Shown here one piece after another: positions 26,928-37,449 of a stretch of DNA of 49,459 nucleotides. This DNA is from a bacterium (GTDB taxonomy: Bacteria; Zhuqueibacterota; QNDG01; DTFT01). Location of the stretch: positions 1-49,459 of the forward strand of contig JAUCQC010000182.1 of NCBI GenBank assembly GCA_030372965.1, in the 5' to 3' direction. How positions within the stretch are numbered: position 1 is the first letter of the stretch; each line of letters starts with the position of its first letter. The notes under the pieces were generated by a model. It saw only the letters and a list, made by a program, of their open reading frames with translations. It did no database searches and was not told where the DNA came from. Position numbers and translations under genes: made by a program.

Positions 26928-27020
26928 TTCGGTCTCCTGTTTGAAGATTTCCGACGCCGGCGTCGGGGGCCGGCGGACGCATTCTCTGTCGGATGCGTCA
27001 GGGTCCGGTGAACCGGACGG

Positions 27021-28961
27021 TCAGAACGTCCGTATGACGAATCCGCCGTGCGGACGCAGGGTCAGCTCCACCGGCGCCTTCAGGCTGATCGTTTTCTCGA
27101 TCATCTCTCCCGAATCCGCGGAATCCGTGATGAGCTTCGCTTTTCGGGAAACGCCCGCCGCCGGGAACCGGAAGGACACCGTCCGTTCCCTGTTCTCCCC
27201 GTTGATTCCCGCGATGAACCAGCGGTTTCCCGTCTTCCTGGCCAGGACGACGTACTCGCCGGGAACCCCGTCAATGAATTTCACGTCGTCCCAGGCTTCG
27301 GGCAGGGAACGCATGTATTCCCGGACGAACTCCTTCTGGCCCGCCATGCCTTCCGGCGTCTCGGCGATGTGCTGGATGCCCGAGGTGAAGAGCACGGCCG
27401 AGGCCGCCTCGAACCCCCCCGTGGTCCGGCGCTTGACGTTCGGTATGCCGGAGAAATTCACGGGAGTGAAGTCCATGGGGTCGAACAGGTTCCGGGTGAA
27501 CGGAAGCATGGTGCAATGGACGGGCTGCTGGTCGGCGAAAAACTGGCCGAAGGTGACGTATTCCTCGCCCTTGATCCCCTCCATGCTGACAAGGTTCGGG
27601 TAGGTCCTCACCCATCCCCTGGGATACGTCGAACCGTGAAAATTGACCGCCAGGCCGTATTTCGCGGCGTCCAGCAGGATGCTCTGGTAGTACTTCATCA
27701 TGGACTGCCCGTCGCCGCCGAAGAAGTCGATCTTGACGCCGGCCACGCCCATGTCCCTCAGTTTTTGGAACTCGGCCCGTCTCGATTCCGCCGTCAGCAT
27801 CTTGTCGCGCGGCGTGAGCGGCGTCGTGTTCCAGTCGCCCGCCGAGTTGTACCAGAGCAGAAGTTTCACGTTCCGGGTCGCGGCGTAATCCGCCAGTTCC
27901 TTCATCTTCTCGTACCCGATCTTCGAATCCCAGAAGGCGTCAACGAGGCAGTACCGCCACTTCATGTCCGCGGCGAAATCGACGAACCGCCTCTGACAGC
28001 CGAAAACCGTGGAGTCGTCCTTCAGGATGACCCAGCTCCAGGATGCCAGACCGGGCTTCAGCCACGCCGCGGCGTCGGTCCGGGCCGGAATCGCGAGGTC
28101 CGTTCCCAGGGTGGATTCCACCAGGCCCGCGAGACCCTCGGAGACCGCGATCACGCGCCAGGGAGTGGACCAGGGCAGGGATGACTGCGGCAGCGCCGGC
28201 TCGTTTCCGCGGCATTCCTGCGGCTGGGGAAACTGGACGGTGTATTCTCCGTCCGGGGACAGCTGGCTCAGCCGCGTTCCGCAGTAATTCGTGTCCACCG
28301 CGGTTTCCGTGAGGCTGATCCAGTGCTTGCCGGAACGGAACAGCGCGGGCATGACCCATCCCGCCTGGTCCGGCGACGCCGTGCCGACCGGGATGTCCCG
28401 CTGGTAGTATTCCTCGTAGGAGGGCTGGGAATAATTCCATCCCGTCCGGGCGTCCGGGCAGTGCTGGAGATACGCTCTGGCGGAGCCGTCGAAGTGAAAA
28501 GAGGACGCCTCCCGGAGGATCCGCACGCGGCCCTCCGCCTTTCCCGGAAAATGATACCGGAACGCGACGCCGTCGTTCGACACCTGGAAAATGACCTGCA
28601 TCGGCTTCCCTTCGGCGTTTTTCAGGTGAAACACGCGCCGGTTGGCCGAATACGCGCAGTTCCGCCGCTTGCCGTGCGTCAGCGTGTAACGGTCGGACAC
28701 CGGGGCCGCCGCGGAAACCGAATCGACGGTGAGGCCGGCCGTGAAATCCCCGTCCAGCCTGAGAACCCCCAGACGGGACGGCCTCAACACCGTTTCGCCC
28801 GCGCGGGACACCGTGTAGACCGGGATTCCGCCCTCCGCGAGCCGGACGTGAACCGCGATTTTCCCGTCCGGGCTGAGGATTTCGCTCACTTCCGTCCGGC
28901 CGGCTTCCGCCAGGGAAACCTGCAGCAGGAACATCAGGCCGAGTGCGATCTTTTTCTTCAT
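27021..28961 (-). CDS. GH97 alpha-glycosidase, possibly retaining alpha-galactosidase type
   Basis: 646 aa; WVILKDDSTVFGCQRRFVDFAADMKWRYCLVDAFWD, GVAGVKIDFFGGDGQ, NFHGSTYPRGWVRTYPNLVSMEGIKGEEY. Confidence 0.92.
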   Translation of the reverse strand: MKKKIALGLMFLLQVSLAEAGRTEVSEILSPDGKIAVHVRLAEGGIPVYTVSRAGETVLRPSRLGVLRLDGDFTAGLTVDSVSAAAPVSDRYTLTHGKRRNCAYSANRRVFHLKNAEGKPMQVIFQVSNDGVAFRYHFPGKAEGRVRILREASSFHFDGSARAYLQHCPDARTGWNYSQPSYEEYYQRDIPVGTASPDQAGWVMPALFRSGKHWISLTETAVDTNYCGTRLSQLSPDGEYTVQFPQPQECRGNEPALPQSSLPWSTPWRVIAVSEGLAGLVESTLGTDLAIPARTDAAAWLKPGLASWSWVILKDDSTVFGCQRRFVDFAADMKWRYCLVDAFWDSKIGYEKMKELADYAATRNVKLLLWYNSAGDWNTTPLTPRDKMLTAESRRAEFQKLRDMGVAGVKIDFFGGDGQSMMKYYQSILLDAAKYGLAVNFHGSTYPRGWVRTYPNLVSMEGIKGEEYVTFGQFFADQQPVHCTMLPFTRNLFDPMDFTPVNFSGIPNVKRRTTGGFEAASAVLFTSGIQHIAETPEGMAGQKEFVREYMRSLPEAWDDVKFIDGVPGEYVVLARKTGNRWFIAGINGENRERTVSFRFPAAGVSRKAKLITDSADSGEMIEKTISLKAPVELTLRPHGGFVIRTF

Positions 28962-28997
28962 GTGGAGCCCGCCTTATTTTAGGTGTTTCGCCCGCCG

Positions 28998-29873
<876 letters not shown>

Positions 29874-29920
29874 CTAAACAGTTTACTTAATCGTGTTCGT
29901 GAACGGACGGCAGTAACAAC

Positions 29921-29940
29921 GCGTGGAGACAGCTCCACGC
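29921..29940. promoter_or_regulatory. Perfect 8-bp inverted repeat (operator or attenuator candidate)
   Basis: GCGTGGAG-ACAG-CTCCACGC in the 5' region of the minus-strand esterase gene. Confidence 0.4.
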
Positions 29941-30283
29941 AAATCGTTCCGTGTGTCAGGATTTCTTTGAAACTGTATGGGTCGCTTGAAAAATACAGGC
30001 CTCAAGGGAACCGCGCCCAGCCGGAATGTTACATCTTGTTACAAACTGGTGATTCTATTCGGGTTGCCGAACAAATCCAAAGGAATGATATGAAGTTTTC
30101 ATTCAAAAGTAAAGCCATTTTTTGCAAATCTATAACCACATCGCGCACATCCTTCGGACCCTTCCGTTTCCCGCCGGAACGGTCCCCGAAAACGGGACAT
30201 CCGGGTCTCGGCGCCCGGAAGACATGGGATACGGTACGGCTTTCTATACTATTCCTGAATTCATCATTGGCATTCTGAATCCT

Positions 30284-31474
30284 TCATTGCTCCTCGAGCG
30301 CCTTCCACTTCTCCCGCCACGCGGGAAACTCCCGGGCCAGCAGTTCCTCCGGCCAGTCGCCCAGCCAGCCGTACCGGTTTCTGCGCTCCGACGAGATTTC
30401 GGACAGGTCGAAAACCATGCGTCCGTCCCGGTCGCTGAAGAACGGCCGGTCCGTGCCGATCTGGTAGAACCGCGCCCACAGGTCCGGCGCCTCCGGGTCG
30501 CGGACGATCACCCGGTTCCATCCGGTCGGGCTCGAGGCGTCCGGCTCGCGGACCACGCGGATTCCGCGGATGCGCGACCGGTCCAGCCACTCCGCAGCGG
30601 CCCGCACGGACTCCGCGATCTCCCGCGTCGGGGGCTCCTGCTCCATGAGAAACCGCACAATGCCCACGGTCTCGCTGCCGCTGAGGCTGGGCAGTTCGTA
30701 GCGCCGGGCGGCCGCGGGCTTCAGGGTGTGTTCGTCGTGCTGGGCGCACCAGGCGGTCAGGCGGCCGTTGACCCGCACCTGGGTCTTCAGGATGCAGCCG
30801 ATCCCCTTCTCCACAGCCTTCGCCGCCTTCTTCCTGCGGCCCCGATCCACGAAGCCGTACGCCGACGTGTCGAGCGACACCCTCTTCAGCAGGCGCAGGA
30901 CGCCGGTCATGGCGTCGTCGTTGAATGTGATGTGCGAGAAATATCCCTGCCTGCGCGGGAAGTATTGGGGCCACCCGCCGTTCCCGTACTGCGCCTTGAG
31001 CAGGTAATCCAGCCCCTTCAGGAAGGAAAGCGCGTACCGCGGTTCGGCGGACCGCCCGAAGACGAGGGCCAGAAAAATCATCTGCGTGACGGTGGCGCCG
31101 TTGTCGATGGTGGAAAGGGGCTGGTCCGGGAATTCGGCCAGATCGCGCCTCTCCGATTCCGTCAGGGGCCGGGTCATGTCGATGTTCTTGGGCCAGCCCC
31201 CGGATTTGCGCTGATAGACCGTCATGTTGTCCGCGATCCGGAGCGCCTCCCCGGTGCCGTACCAGGCCGGGGGCCGGTTCAACAGGTCGTCCCGCAGGCG
31301 GGACTGAACCGTCTCCCGCGCCCCCTCTTCCGCCTCCGCCTGTCCCGGCGCCGCGTCCCACGGCTGGGCCTGCAGGCCGGCGGCCGCCATGCCGGAAAGC
31401 AGAACCAGCGCAAAGAACCGGTGGATGCGTCCCCTCCGGCCGGAACCGCGGCCGTCGAATGCGGTGGATTTCAT
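30284..31474 (-). CDS. PL10 pectate lyase
   Basis: Start refined to MKSTAFDGRG...; YQRKSGGWPKNIDMTRPL, STIDNGATVTQMIFLA, YGNGGWPQYFP, ITFNDDAMTGVL, WCAQHDEHTLKPAAAR. Confidence 0.93.
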   Translation of the reverse strand: MKSTAFDGRGSGRRGRIHRFFALVLLSGMAAAGLQAQPWDAAPGQAEAEEGARETVQSRLRDDLLNRPPAWYGTGEALRIADNMTVYQRKSGGWPKNIDMTRPLTESERRDLAEFPDQPLSTIDNGATVTQMIFLALVFGRSAEPRYALSFLKGLDYLLKAQYGNGGWPQYFPRRQGYFSHITFNDDAMTGVLRLLKRVSLDTSAYGFVDRGRRKKAAKAVEKGIGCILKTQVRVNGRLTAWCAQHDEHTLKPAAARRYELPSLSGSETVGIVRFLMEQEPPTREIAESVRAAAEWLDRSRIRGIRVVREPDASSPTGWNRVIVRDPEAPDLWARFYQIGTDRPFFSDRDGRMVFDLSEISSERRNRYGWLGDWPEELLAREFPAWREKWKALEEQ

Positions 31475-31557
31475 GATGGCTGAACGCCTTTCAGGTGAAC
31501 GCGATCGACATCCGTCCCTGGGCCGGGGCGTGAGCCGCCGCGCGGTGCCGGAGCCGG

Positions 31558-34035
31558 TCACTTGATCAGCACCAGCTTTCTGCTCCGGACGAACGATCCG
31601 GCGCGCATGCGGCAGAAGTAGACGCCCGCGGCCAGACCCGTCCCGTCCACGGTCAGCGCGTACCGGCCGGGTTCATGGATCCGGTCGGCCAGGACCGCCA
31701 CCCGTTCGCCCCGCACGTTCATCAGTTCGACGGTCACCCGGCCGGACCGGGGAACGTCGACCCGCAGGATCGTGGACGGATTGAACGGATTCGGCCAGTT
31801 CGGGGAGAGCGCGAACGCCGCCGGAGCCCCGGACGGGCCGGCCTCGCGCCGCACCGCCGACACGACCGGCTTCACGGGCACCCAGTCGAAGCCCAGCCCG
31901 GGATTCGAATCCTTTGAAAAGATGTTCTCCAGCGTGTACCCGGCCGCCTCCTCCTCCGTGAGCGGACGCGAGATCGCGTGCCTCCGGCTGGGATCGGAGC
32001 CCGGACCCGCGCATCCGTACTCCGCGTACAGGGCCGGAGGAACGTTCCACGCGGCCCATCCCGCGGGATCGACCGAGGCCGGCTCTTCGCAGCGCAGGAA
32101 CACCGTCCGCGGCGCCGCCTGCCAGGGCCTGCCGAGGATGAATCGGGTGACCGGCCGGCCGTCGAATCCGACGGTTTCCGCCGTGATCCTGCAGTCGCGG
32201 AACACGAGCCCGAACCTCGATTCCGGCTCCGTGCTGGCCGCGGTCAGCGAGCCGCCCTCGCGGTTGATCCGGATCTCGCAGCTGTCGAACACCACGATGT
32301 CGCGGCCGAAGATGAAGTCGACCGAGCCCTGGACGAGGCATCCGTTCAGGTAAATCCTCCCCGTTCCCCGTCCGCCCCAGGCGTAGAACGTGTCCTGAAA
32401 TCCCAGGATCCGGCAGCGGTAATACGCCTGCCTGTCCCCGTTCACCCGCAGGGCCACGGCCTGCTGGTCCTGGAACGACCCGTCGTTGGCCACGACGTTC
32501 CGGAACGTGATGTCCATGGCGGTGAAGTCGTCCGCGTCGATGGCCACGCTCTGGCTCTGGGACGTGCCGCCGGCCTTTCCGGCATAGTCGTCGTAGGTCA
32601 GGATGGTGGTCTCGGGATCCTCCCCCCTGAGGATCACGTTCGTCTTGTTGCGGCCGAGCAGCAGCTTTTCGTGATAGATCCCCGCCTTGACGAAGACGGT
32701 CCAGGGGCCGGTGTAGAAATCAGGCACGCCGTCGAAAGCGGCCTGCACCGTGGTGTAGTCCCCGCTCCCGTCCTGGGCCACCACCCGGGTCACGGCCGGG
32801 GCCGGCGACTGGGTCGTGAACGTGTGCACCGCGCCGTACCCCGTGCCCGCGCGGTTCTTCGCGTAGGCGCGGACGAAATACTCCGTGTTTTCAGCCAACG
32901 GGTACAGAACGGCCGTGAAAGACCCGAGGCCCGAGCCGTTTTCGGTCTTTTGATCCGAGAGTGTGGGATCGCCGGTCGTATTCCAGCACACGCCCCGCAC
33001 CGTGACCGTGTCCCCGCCCCAGGCCGTGACCTCGCCGCCGCATTTGGCGGACCGGACCAGGATGTCGGTCGGGCCGGCCGTCACCACCGTGGGAACCACG
33101 GTGGAATCGAGCGTCCGGAACGGAACTTCATCCCCGTAGGCCGTTCCCGCGGCGTTGACGGCGTAGGCCCGCAGTTTGTATTCCGTGCCCGGGGTCAGTC
33201 CCGTGATCCGGCTGACGAAGGAACCGGACCCCGTCCCGTCCGCGGTTCGGGCGTCCGCGACCGTCGGCATTCCGGCCGTGTTCCAGCAAACGCCCCGCTC
33301 CGTCACCGGACTGCCGCCGTCCGAGGGGATGTTCCCGCCGCTGACCGCCGAGGTTGTCGCGACCGACGTGACGGCCGCGGTCGTCACCGTCGGCGGGTCG
33401 AAGTCCACGTCTCCCGTCACGGTGCCCGCGATCACCACTTCCTTCAGGCACACGTACTTGCCGGTCCTCACCGCGGGGTCGTTGTGAACCCAGGGATAGA
33501 CCCTGAGCCGGAAGGACTGTCCGGCGGGCACGGGCATGTTCAGGCCGGCGGCGACCGTGATGAGCGTGTCGATGGGAAGATTGCCCAGCCCGTCCGGCGT
33601 CTCATAGGCGATCTGGACCGGATTCAGGAAATCCGGATCCGTGGAGACCCGGATGTCGGCCCGCATCGTGCTGATGCTCATTCCCGCGATCGCCAGTGAA
33701 ACCGAGTCGACCGTGAGATCCGCGCCTTGCCCCGGGGACACGATGAATTCCACGTACACCGTGTCGATCGGCGTGGTTTGCAGGGCCGGCCACGCGTTCC
33801 CCAGGATGCGCACGCGCTGGCTGGCGCCGGGGCCCGTGTACTTGTTGATTTCCGTGCCCGCGAGGTTTTCCGCCTCCGCGGTCACCGGACCGCTGACCGC
33901 GACGGCCGTGCCGGTGCCGCCGGCCGCCGGGTCGGTCAGCCCCCAGACCGCGGATGCCGGCGTCTGTGCCTGCAGACCACAAGCCGGCCCGGCGACGGCC
34001 AGCCAGATGGCGAGTGTCCTCAGCGTGTTTTTCAT
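31558..34035 (-). CDS. CE8 pectinesterase with N-terminal accessory domain, two FN3-like repeats and C-terminal sorting domain
   Basis: Start refined to MKNTLRTLAIWLAVAGPACG. VTRVVAQDGSGDYTTVQAAFDGVP, QAVALRVNGDRQAYYRCRILGFQDTFYA, GSVDFIFGRDIVVFDSCEI, FILGRPWQ; C-terminal NWPNPFNPSTILRV...KLVLIK. Confidence 0.93.
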   Translation of the reverse strand: MKNTLRTLAIWLAVAGPACGLQAQTPASAVWGLTDPAAGGTGTAVAVSGPVTAEAENLAGTEINKYTGPGASQRVRILGNAWPALQTTPIDTVYVEFIVSPGQGADLTVDSVSLAIAGMSISTMRADIRVSTDPDFLNPVQIAYETPDGLGNLPIDTLITVAAGLNMPVPAGQSFRLRVYPWVHNDPAVRTGKYVCLKEVVIAGTVTGDVDFDPPTVTTAAVTSVATTSAVSGGNIPSDGGSPVTERGVCWNTAGMPTVADARTADGTGSGSFVSRITGLTPGTEYKLRAYAVNAAGTAYGDEVPFRTLDSTVVPTVVTAGPTDILVRSAKCGGEVTAWGGDTVTVRGVCWNTTGDPTLSDQKTENGSGLGSFTAVLYPLAENTEYFVRAYAKNRAGTGYGAVHTFTTQSPAPAVTRVVAQDGSGDYTTVQAAFDGVPDFYTGPWTVFVKAGIYHEKLLLGRNKTNVILRGEDPETTILTYDDYAGKAGGTSQSQSVAIDADDFTAMDITFRNVVANDGSFQDQQAVALRVNGDRQAYYRCRILGFQDTFYAWGGRGTGRIYLNGCLVQGSVDFIFGRDIVVFDSCEIRINREGGSLTAASTEPESRFGLVFRDCRITAETVGFDGRPVTRFILGRPWQAAPRTVFLRCEEPASVDPAGWAAWNVPPALYAEYGCAGPGSDPSRRHAISRPLTEEEAAGYTLENIFSKDSNPGLGFDWVPVKPVVSAVRREAGPSGAPAAFALSPNWPNPFNPSTILRVDVPRSGRVTVELMNVRGERVAVLADRIHEPGRYALTVDGTGLAAGVYFCRMRAGSFVRSRKLVLIK

Positions 34036-34067
34036 CCTGTCCTCCCTGACGATCGAGGCCGGTCGGC

Positions 34068-34205
34068 GGGCCTTCAATAATGTAAAAATCTTATAGCTTG
34101 GTCCGGCGAAGCCGGGCCTTCAATAATGTAAAAATCTTATAGCTTGGTCCCGCGAAGCTGGGCCTTCAATAATGTAAAAATCTTATAGCTTGGTCCCGCG
34201 CAGTC
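34068..34205. repeat. 46-bp tandem repeat, three near-perfect copies plus a degenerate fourth to about 34250
   Basis: Unit GGGCCTTCAATAATGTAAAAATCTTATAGCTTGGTCCGGCGAAGCC at 34068, 34114 and 34160. Confidence 0.95.
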
Positions 34206-34536
34206 TTCAATAGCCGGCATCTGTTGCTTGATCCCGCGCAGCGGGACGGGATGGAACGGGACCGGGGAATGCGCTCGCTGACAGATTCAGTATCCATCGA
34301 AAATTAGAAAATGATCCGGTAAAAGACAAGCGCAATGTTGGGAAAAAAGGCGCCGCGGCCGCGGCCCCGGAACCTGCGCCCGGGTCAGATTTTGGCTTGC
34401 AATCCGGTGAAAATGTTATTATTTTTACCCGTGATTCGGAAACACCCGCGCCTTTCAACCGACCACCGCGGGAGACCGTTTCCCGTTCCGCAGCCGGATC
34501 CGGCACTCACCCCTCACTGAGAAAAGGAAAACCGCG

Positions 34537-35298
34537 ATGAGAAAGACCGCGTTCTGGGTTCTGCCACTGGTTCTGATTCTGGCGCTCGACGCCGGGGCCG
34601 TGCCGGCCGAAGCGGATTCCTCTTCCGAAGAGGAGGCGGTTCTGAGCGGCGGATGGGAGCTCACGGCCGGCGACAATTACATCTGGCGCGGCATTCCCTG
34701 CTATGAAAACCTGCTCTTCCAGCCCGACGTCTGGCTGACCTACAAGAGTCTGACCCTCGAAGTCTGGAGCACGATGACCACGTCCGAGAAGGACATTTCG
34801 CCCCGCAGGCAGGAACTCAACTACATCCTGACGCACGAGTTCGAGCTGAAGGGAATGACCATCCAGAACGCCTTCTATTACTATCATTATATCCACCAGC
34901 CGGGCGTGCCGTCGACCGGGGAGTGGATCGGCACCGTCGAAGTCCCGGTCGGCTCGTTCAGCCTGACCGCGTCGGTCGCGGTGGACGTGGTCGAGTACCC
35001 CGGAGCCGCCTACATGGAGCAGGGCGTGTCGTTCGAGAAGGAACTCCGGCCGCCGGTCTCCCTTTCGTCGTCGCTGAAGCTGGGCACCGGCTTCAGCAAA
35101 TTCAACGAGACGTACGCGGGCATCTCCCGGTCGGCGGTCAATGCCGCCTTCTGGGAAAACCGGCTGACCTGGTCCATGGAGAACGGACTCACCATCCAGC
35201 CGTACCTACTGCTCTCGAAAACCCTCGACAACCGCCTGAAGGACGCCTTCAACAGCCGCAACACGGGGTTCGGCCTGACCGTCGGCATGGAATACTGA
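34537..35298 (+). CDS. Outer-membrane beta-barrel protein (TorF-like putative porin)
   Basis: 253 aa; signal peptide, GWELTAGDNYIWRGIPCYENLLFQPDVWLTYKSLTLEVW, alternating aromatic strands, ends GFGLTVGMEY; upstream GAAAAGGAAAA ribosome-binding site. Confidence 0.7.
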   Translation: MRKTAFWVLPLVLILALDAGAVPAEADSSSEEEAVLSGGWELTAGDNYIWRGIPCYENLLFQPDVWLTYKSLTLEVWSTMTTSEKDISPRRQELNYILTHEFELKGMTIQNAFYYYHYIHQPGVPSTGEWIGTVEVPVGSFSLTASVAVDVVEYPGAAYMEQGVSFEKELRPPVSLSSSLKLGTGFSKFNETYAGISRSAVNAAFWENRLTWSMENGLTIQPYLLLSKTLDNRLKDAFNSRNTGFGLTVGMEY

Positions 35299-35407
35299 TG
35301 CCCCGGATGACCGAGCTCCGGGCCGCTTCGATCCGGACAGCCGCCGTCCCGCCGACTCGCGTCGCGGTCCGGTTCTCCGGACGGGCCCTGTCGGAAGCGG
35401 CCTGACC

Positions 35408-36574
35408 ATGGCCGATTTTCTCGAAATCGAGGACGTTTCCAGGCATTTCCGGAACATCCGCGCCGTGGACCACGTGTCCCTGACGGTACGCAAGGGCGAG
35501 TTCTATTCCCTGCTGGGTCCGAGCGGATGCGGAAAGACCACGCTGCTCCGGATGCTGGCCGGGTTCGAGCGGCCCGACACGGGCCGCATCCGGCTCGACG
35601 GCAGGGACATCACGGACCTTCCCCCGCACAAGCGGACCGTCAACACCATCTTTCAGAACTACGCCCTGCTCCCGCACCTCACGGTGCGGCAGAACATCGC
35701 CTTCGGCCTCCAGGTGCAGAAGAAGATGCCCCGGAAGGAAATCGACGAGGCCGTCGACCGGATGCTGAGCCTGGTTCAGCTCGAATCGCAGGCGGACAAG
35801 AAGCCGGGGCTCCTGAGCGGCGGACAGAAACAGCGCGTGGCCGTTGGACGCGCCCTTATCCTGCAGCCCCAGGTGCTCCTGCTGGACGAGCCGCTGGCGG
35901 CGCTCGACCTCAAACTCCGCCAGAAAATGCTCATGGAACTGGACCTCATCCACGATCAGGTCGGCATCACCTTCATCTACGTGACCCACGACCAGGGCGA
36001 GGCCATGAGCCTGAGCGACCGGATCGCCGTGATGAACAACGGGCGGATCGAGCAGGTGGGGAAACCCGCCGAGATCTACGAGGCGCCCCGCAGCAGTTTC
36101 GTGGCCGCCTTCATCGGCGACACCAACTTCTTCGAGGGCCAGGTGCTGGAGCTCGTGGGCGACGAGTACTCCCGGCTCAATATCTCGGGATTCGCCGACC
36201 TGGTGTGTTTCAACGACAAGAAAATATCCGCCGGCAACCCGGTGTTCCTGAGCATACGGCCCGAGAAGTTCCACATCGGCCGGAACCGGCCGGAGCTCAG
36301 CCCCAAGCACAACATCGTGCGGGGCCGCGTGGAGGACATCATCTATCTCGGCGGAATGACCAAGTACTGGGTTCAGGCGGAGGGGCACAAGATTTCGATC
36401 ACCCGCCAGCACTCCCGCTTCTTCCTCGACGAGGAGCCGATCCGCTGGAACGACGACGTGTGGGTCTGGTGGCACGCGGACGACGGGTTCATGCTCGAAC
36501 GGTACAGCGAGGCCGACGAAAACCTCGTCAGCCTCCCCCCGGACGCGTCCGGGACCGCGGAGACGGCGCAGTGA
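35408..36574 (+). CDS. potA: Polyamine ABC transporter ATP-binding protein PotA
   Basis: 388 aa; LLGPSGCGKTTLLRMLAGFE (Walker A), LSGGQKQRVAVGRAL, LLLDEPLAALD, TOBE-like C-terminus. Confidence 0.95.
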   Translation: MADFLEIEDVSRHFRNIRAVDHVSLTVRKGEFYSLLGPSGCGKTTLLRMLAGFERPDTGRIRLDGRDITDLPPHKRTVNTIFQNYALLPHLTVRQNIAFGLQVQKKMPRKEIDEAVDRMLSLVQLESQADKKPGLLSGGQKQRVAVGRALILQPQVLLLDEPLAALDLKLRQKMLMELDLIHDQVGITFIYVTHDQGEAMSLSDRIAVMNNGRIEQVGKPAEIYEAPRSSFVAAFIGDTNFFEGQVLELVGDEYSRLNISGFADLVCFNDKKISAGNPVFLSIRPEKFHIGRNRPELSPKHNIVRGRVEDIIYLGGMTKYWVQAEGHKISITRQHSRFFLDEEPIRWNDDVWVWWHADDGFMLERYSEADENLVSLPPDASGTAETAQ

Positions 36575-37449
36575 CCGGCGGCCGGAAGAACGGCGAATGG
36601 GCCGTCACCGCGCCGACATTCGTCTGGCTCACGCTGCTCTTCGTCATTCCGACCTTTCTGGTCTTCACCATCGTCTTCAAGCCGTCCGACCCGTACGGCG
36701 GCATCGGGTCCGGGTGGACCCTCCGGACGCTGTTCAGCCTCGGCAACCCGAATTACCCGGCCATTCTCTGGCGCACCGCGTGGCTCAGCGCCCTGACCAC
36801 GGCGCTCTGCCTGGCGCTGGCCGTGCCGACCGGCTACTGCATGGCCCGGACCGACCGCCGGTTCAGGAACACGCTGCTGCTCCTGGTGATCATCCCCTTC
36901 ATGACGAGTTTTCTCGTCCGCATCTTCGCCTGGAAAGTGCTCCTGCATCCCGAGGGCCTGATCAAGCGCGGCCTGGTGCTGCTGGGTCTGGCGCATTCCG
37001 ACACGTCCCTGCTGTACACGCCCGGCGCCGTGCTCCTGGTGATGGTGTACACGTCCCTGCCGTTCGCCATTCTGCCGGTCTTCGCGGCCGCCGAGAAGTT
37101 CGACTTTCACCTGATCGAGGCGGCCCGGGACCTCGGCGCGACCCACGCCGGGGCCTTCTTCCGCGTGTTCATTCCGGGCATCAGCCGCGCGCTCTTCACG
37201 TCCGTCCTGGTCGTCCTGATCCCGTGCCTGGGGTCTTACGTCATCCCGGACGTCGTCGGCGGGCCCAACAGCGAGATGCTCGGCAACAAGATCGCCCAGC
37301 GGACCTTCTCGGACCGGAACCTGCCGCACGCGAGCGGATTGTCGGCGATTCTGACCCTGGCCGTCCTGATCCCGATGGTCTGGGTGGTGCTGTCGCAGCG
37401 GAAACGCGAAACGGGCGGCGGCGGGTCCATTCTCAAGGACATCGTATGA
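36571..37449 (+). CDS. potB: Polyamine ABC transporter permease PotB
   Basis: GTG start overlapping the potA stop; multiple TM helices, EAARDLGATHAGAFFRVFIPGISRAL EAA loop. Confidence 0.93.
   Translation: MTGGRKNGEWAVTAPTFVWLTLLFVIPTFLVFTIVFKPSDPYGGIGSGWTLRTLFSLGNPNYPAILWRTAWLSALTTALCLALAVPTGYCMARTDRRFRNTLLLLVIIPFMTSFLVRIFAWKVLLHPEGLIKRGLVLLGLAHSDTSLLYTPGAVLLVMVYTSLPFAILPVFAAAEKFDFHLIEAARDLGATHAGAFFRVFIPGISRALFTSVLVVLIPCLGSYVIPDVVGGPNSEMLGNKIAQRTFSDRNLPHASGLSAILTLAVLIPMVWVVLSQRKRETGGGGSILKDIV

Noticed and set aside
34068-34250. CRISPR array
   Set aside because: The 46-bp units abut directly with no variable spacers, so it is a tandem repeat, not a CRISPR.
34391-34425. Sigma70-like promoter (TTGGCT/TTGCAA ... 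TATTAT) upstream of the porin gene
   Set aside because: Spacing is ambiguous (14-19 bp depending on hexamer choice) and the host's promoter consensus is unknown; not listed as a feature.
35249-36475. 408-aa minus-strand ORF antisense to potA
   Set aside because: PotA has full Walker A/B and signature motifs on the plus strand; the antisense peptide is compositionally biased.
35527-37449. 640-aa ORF as a single potB protein
   Set aside because: The first ~348 codons overlap potA out of frame; real PotB starts at the GTG at 36571.
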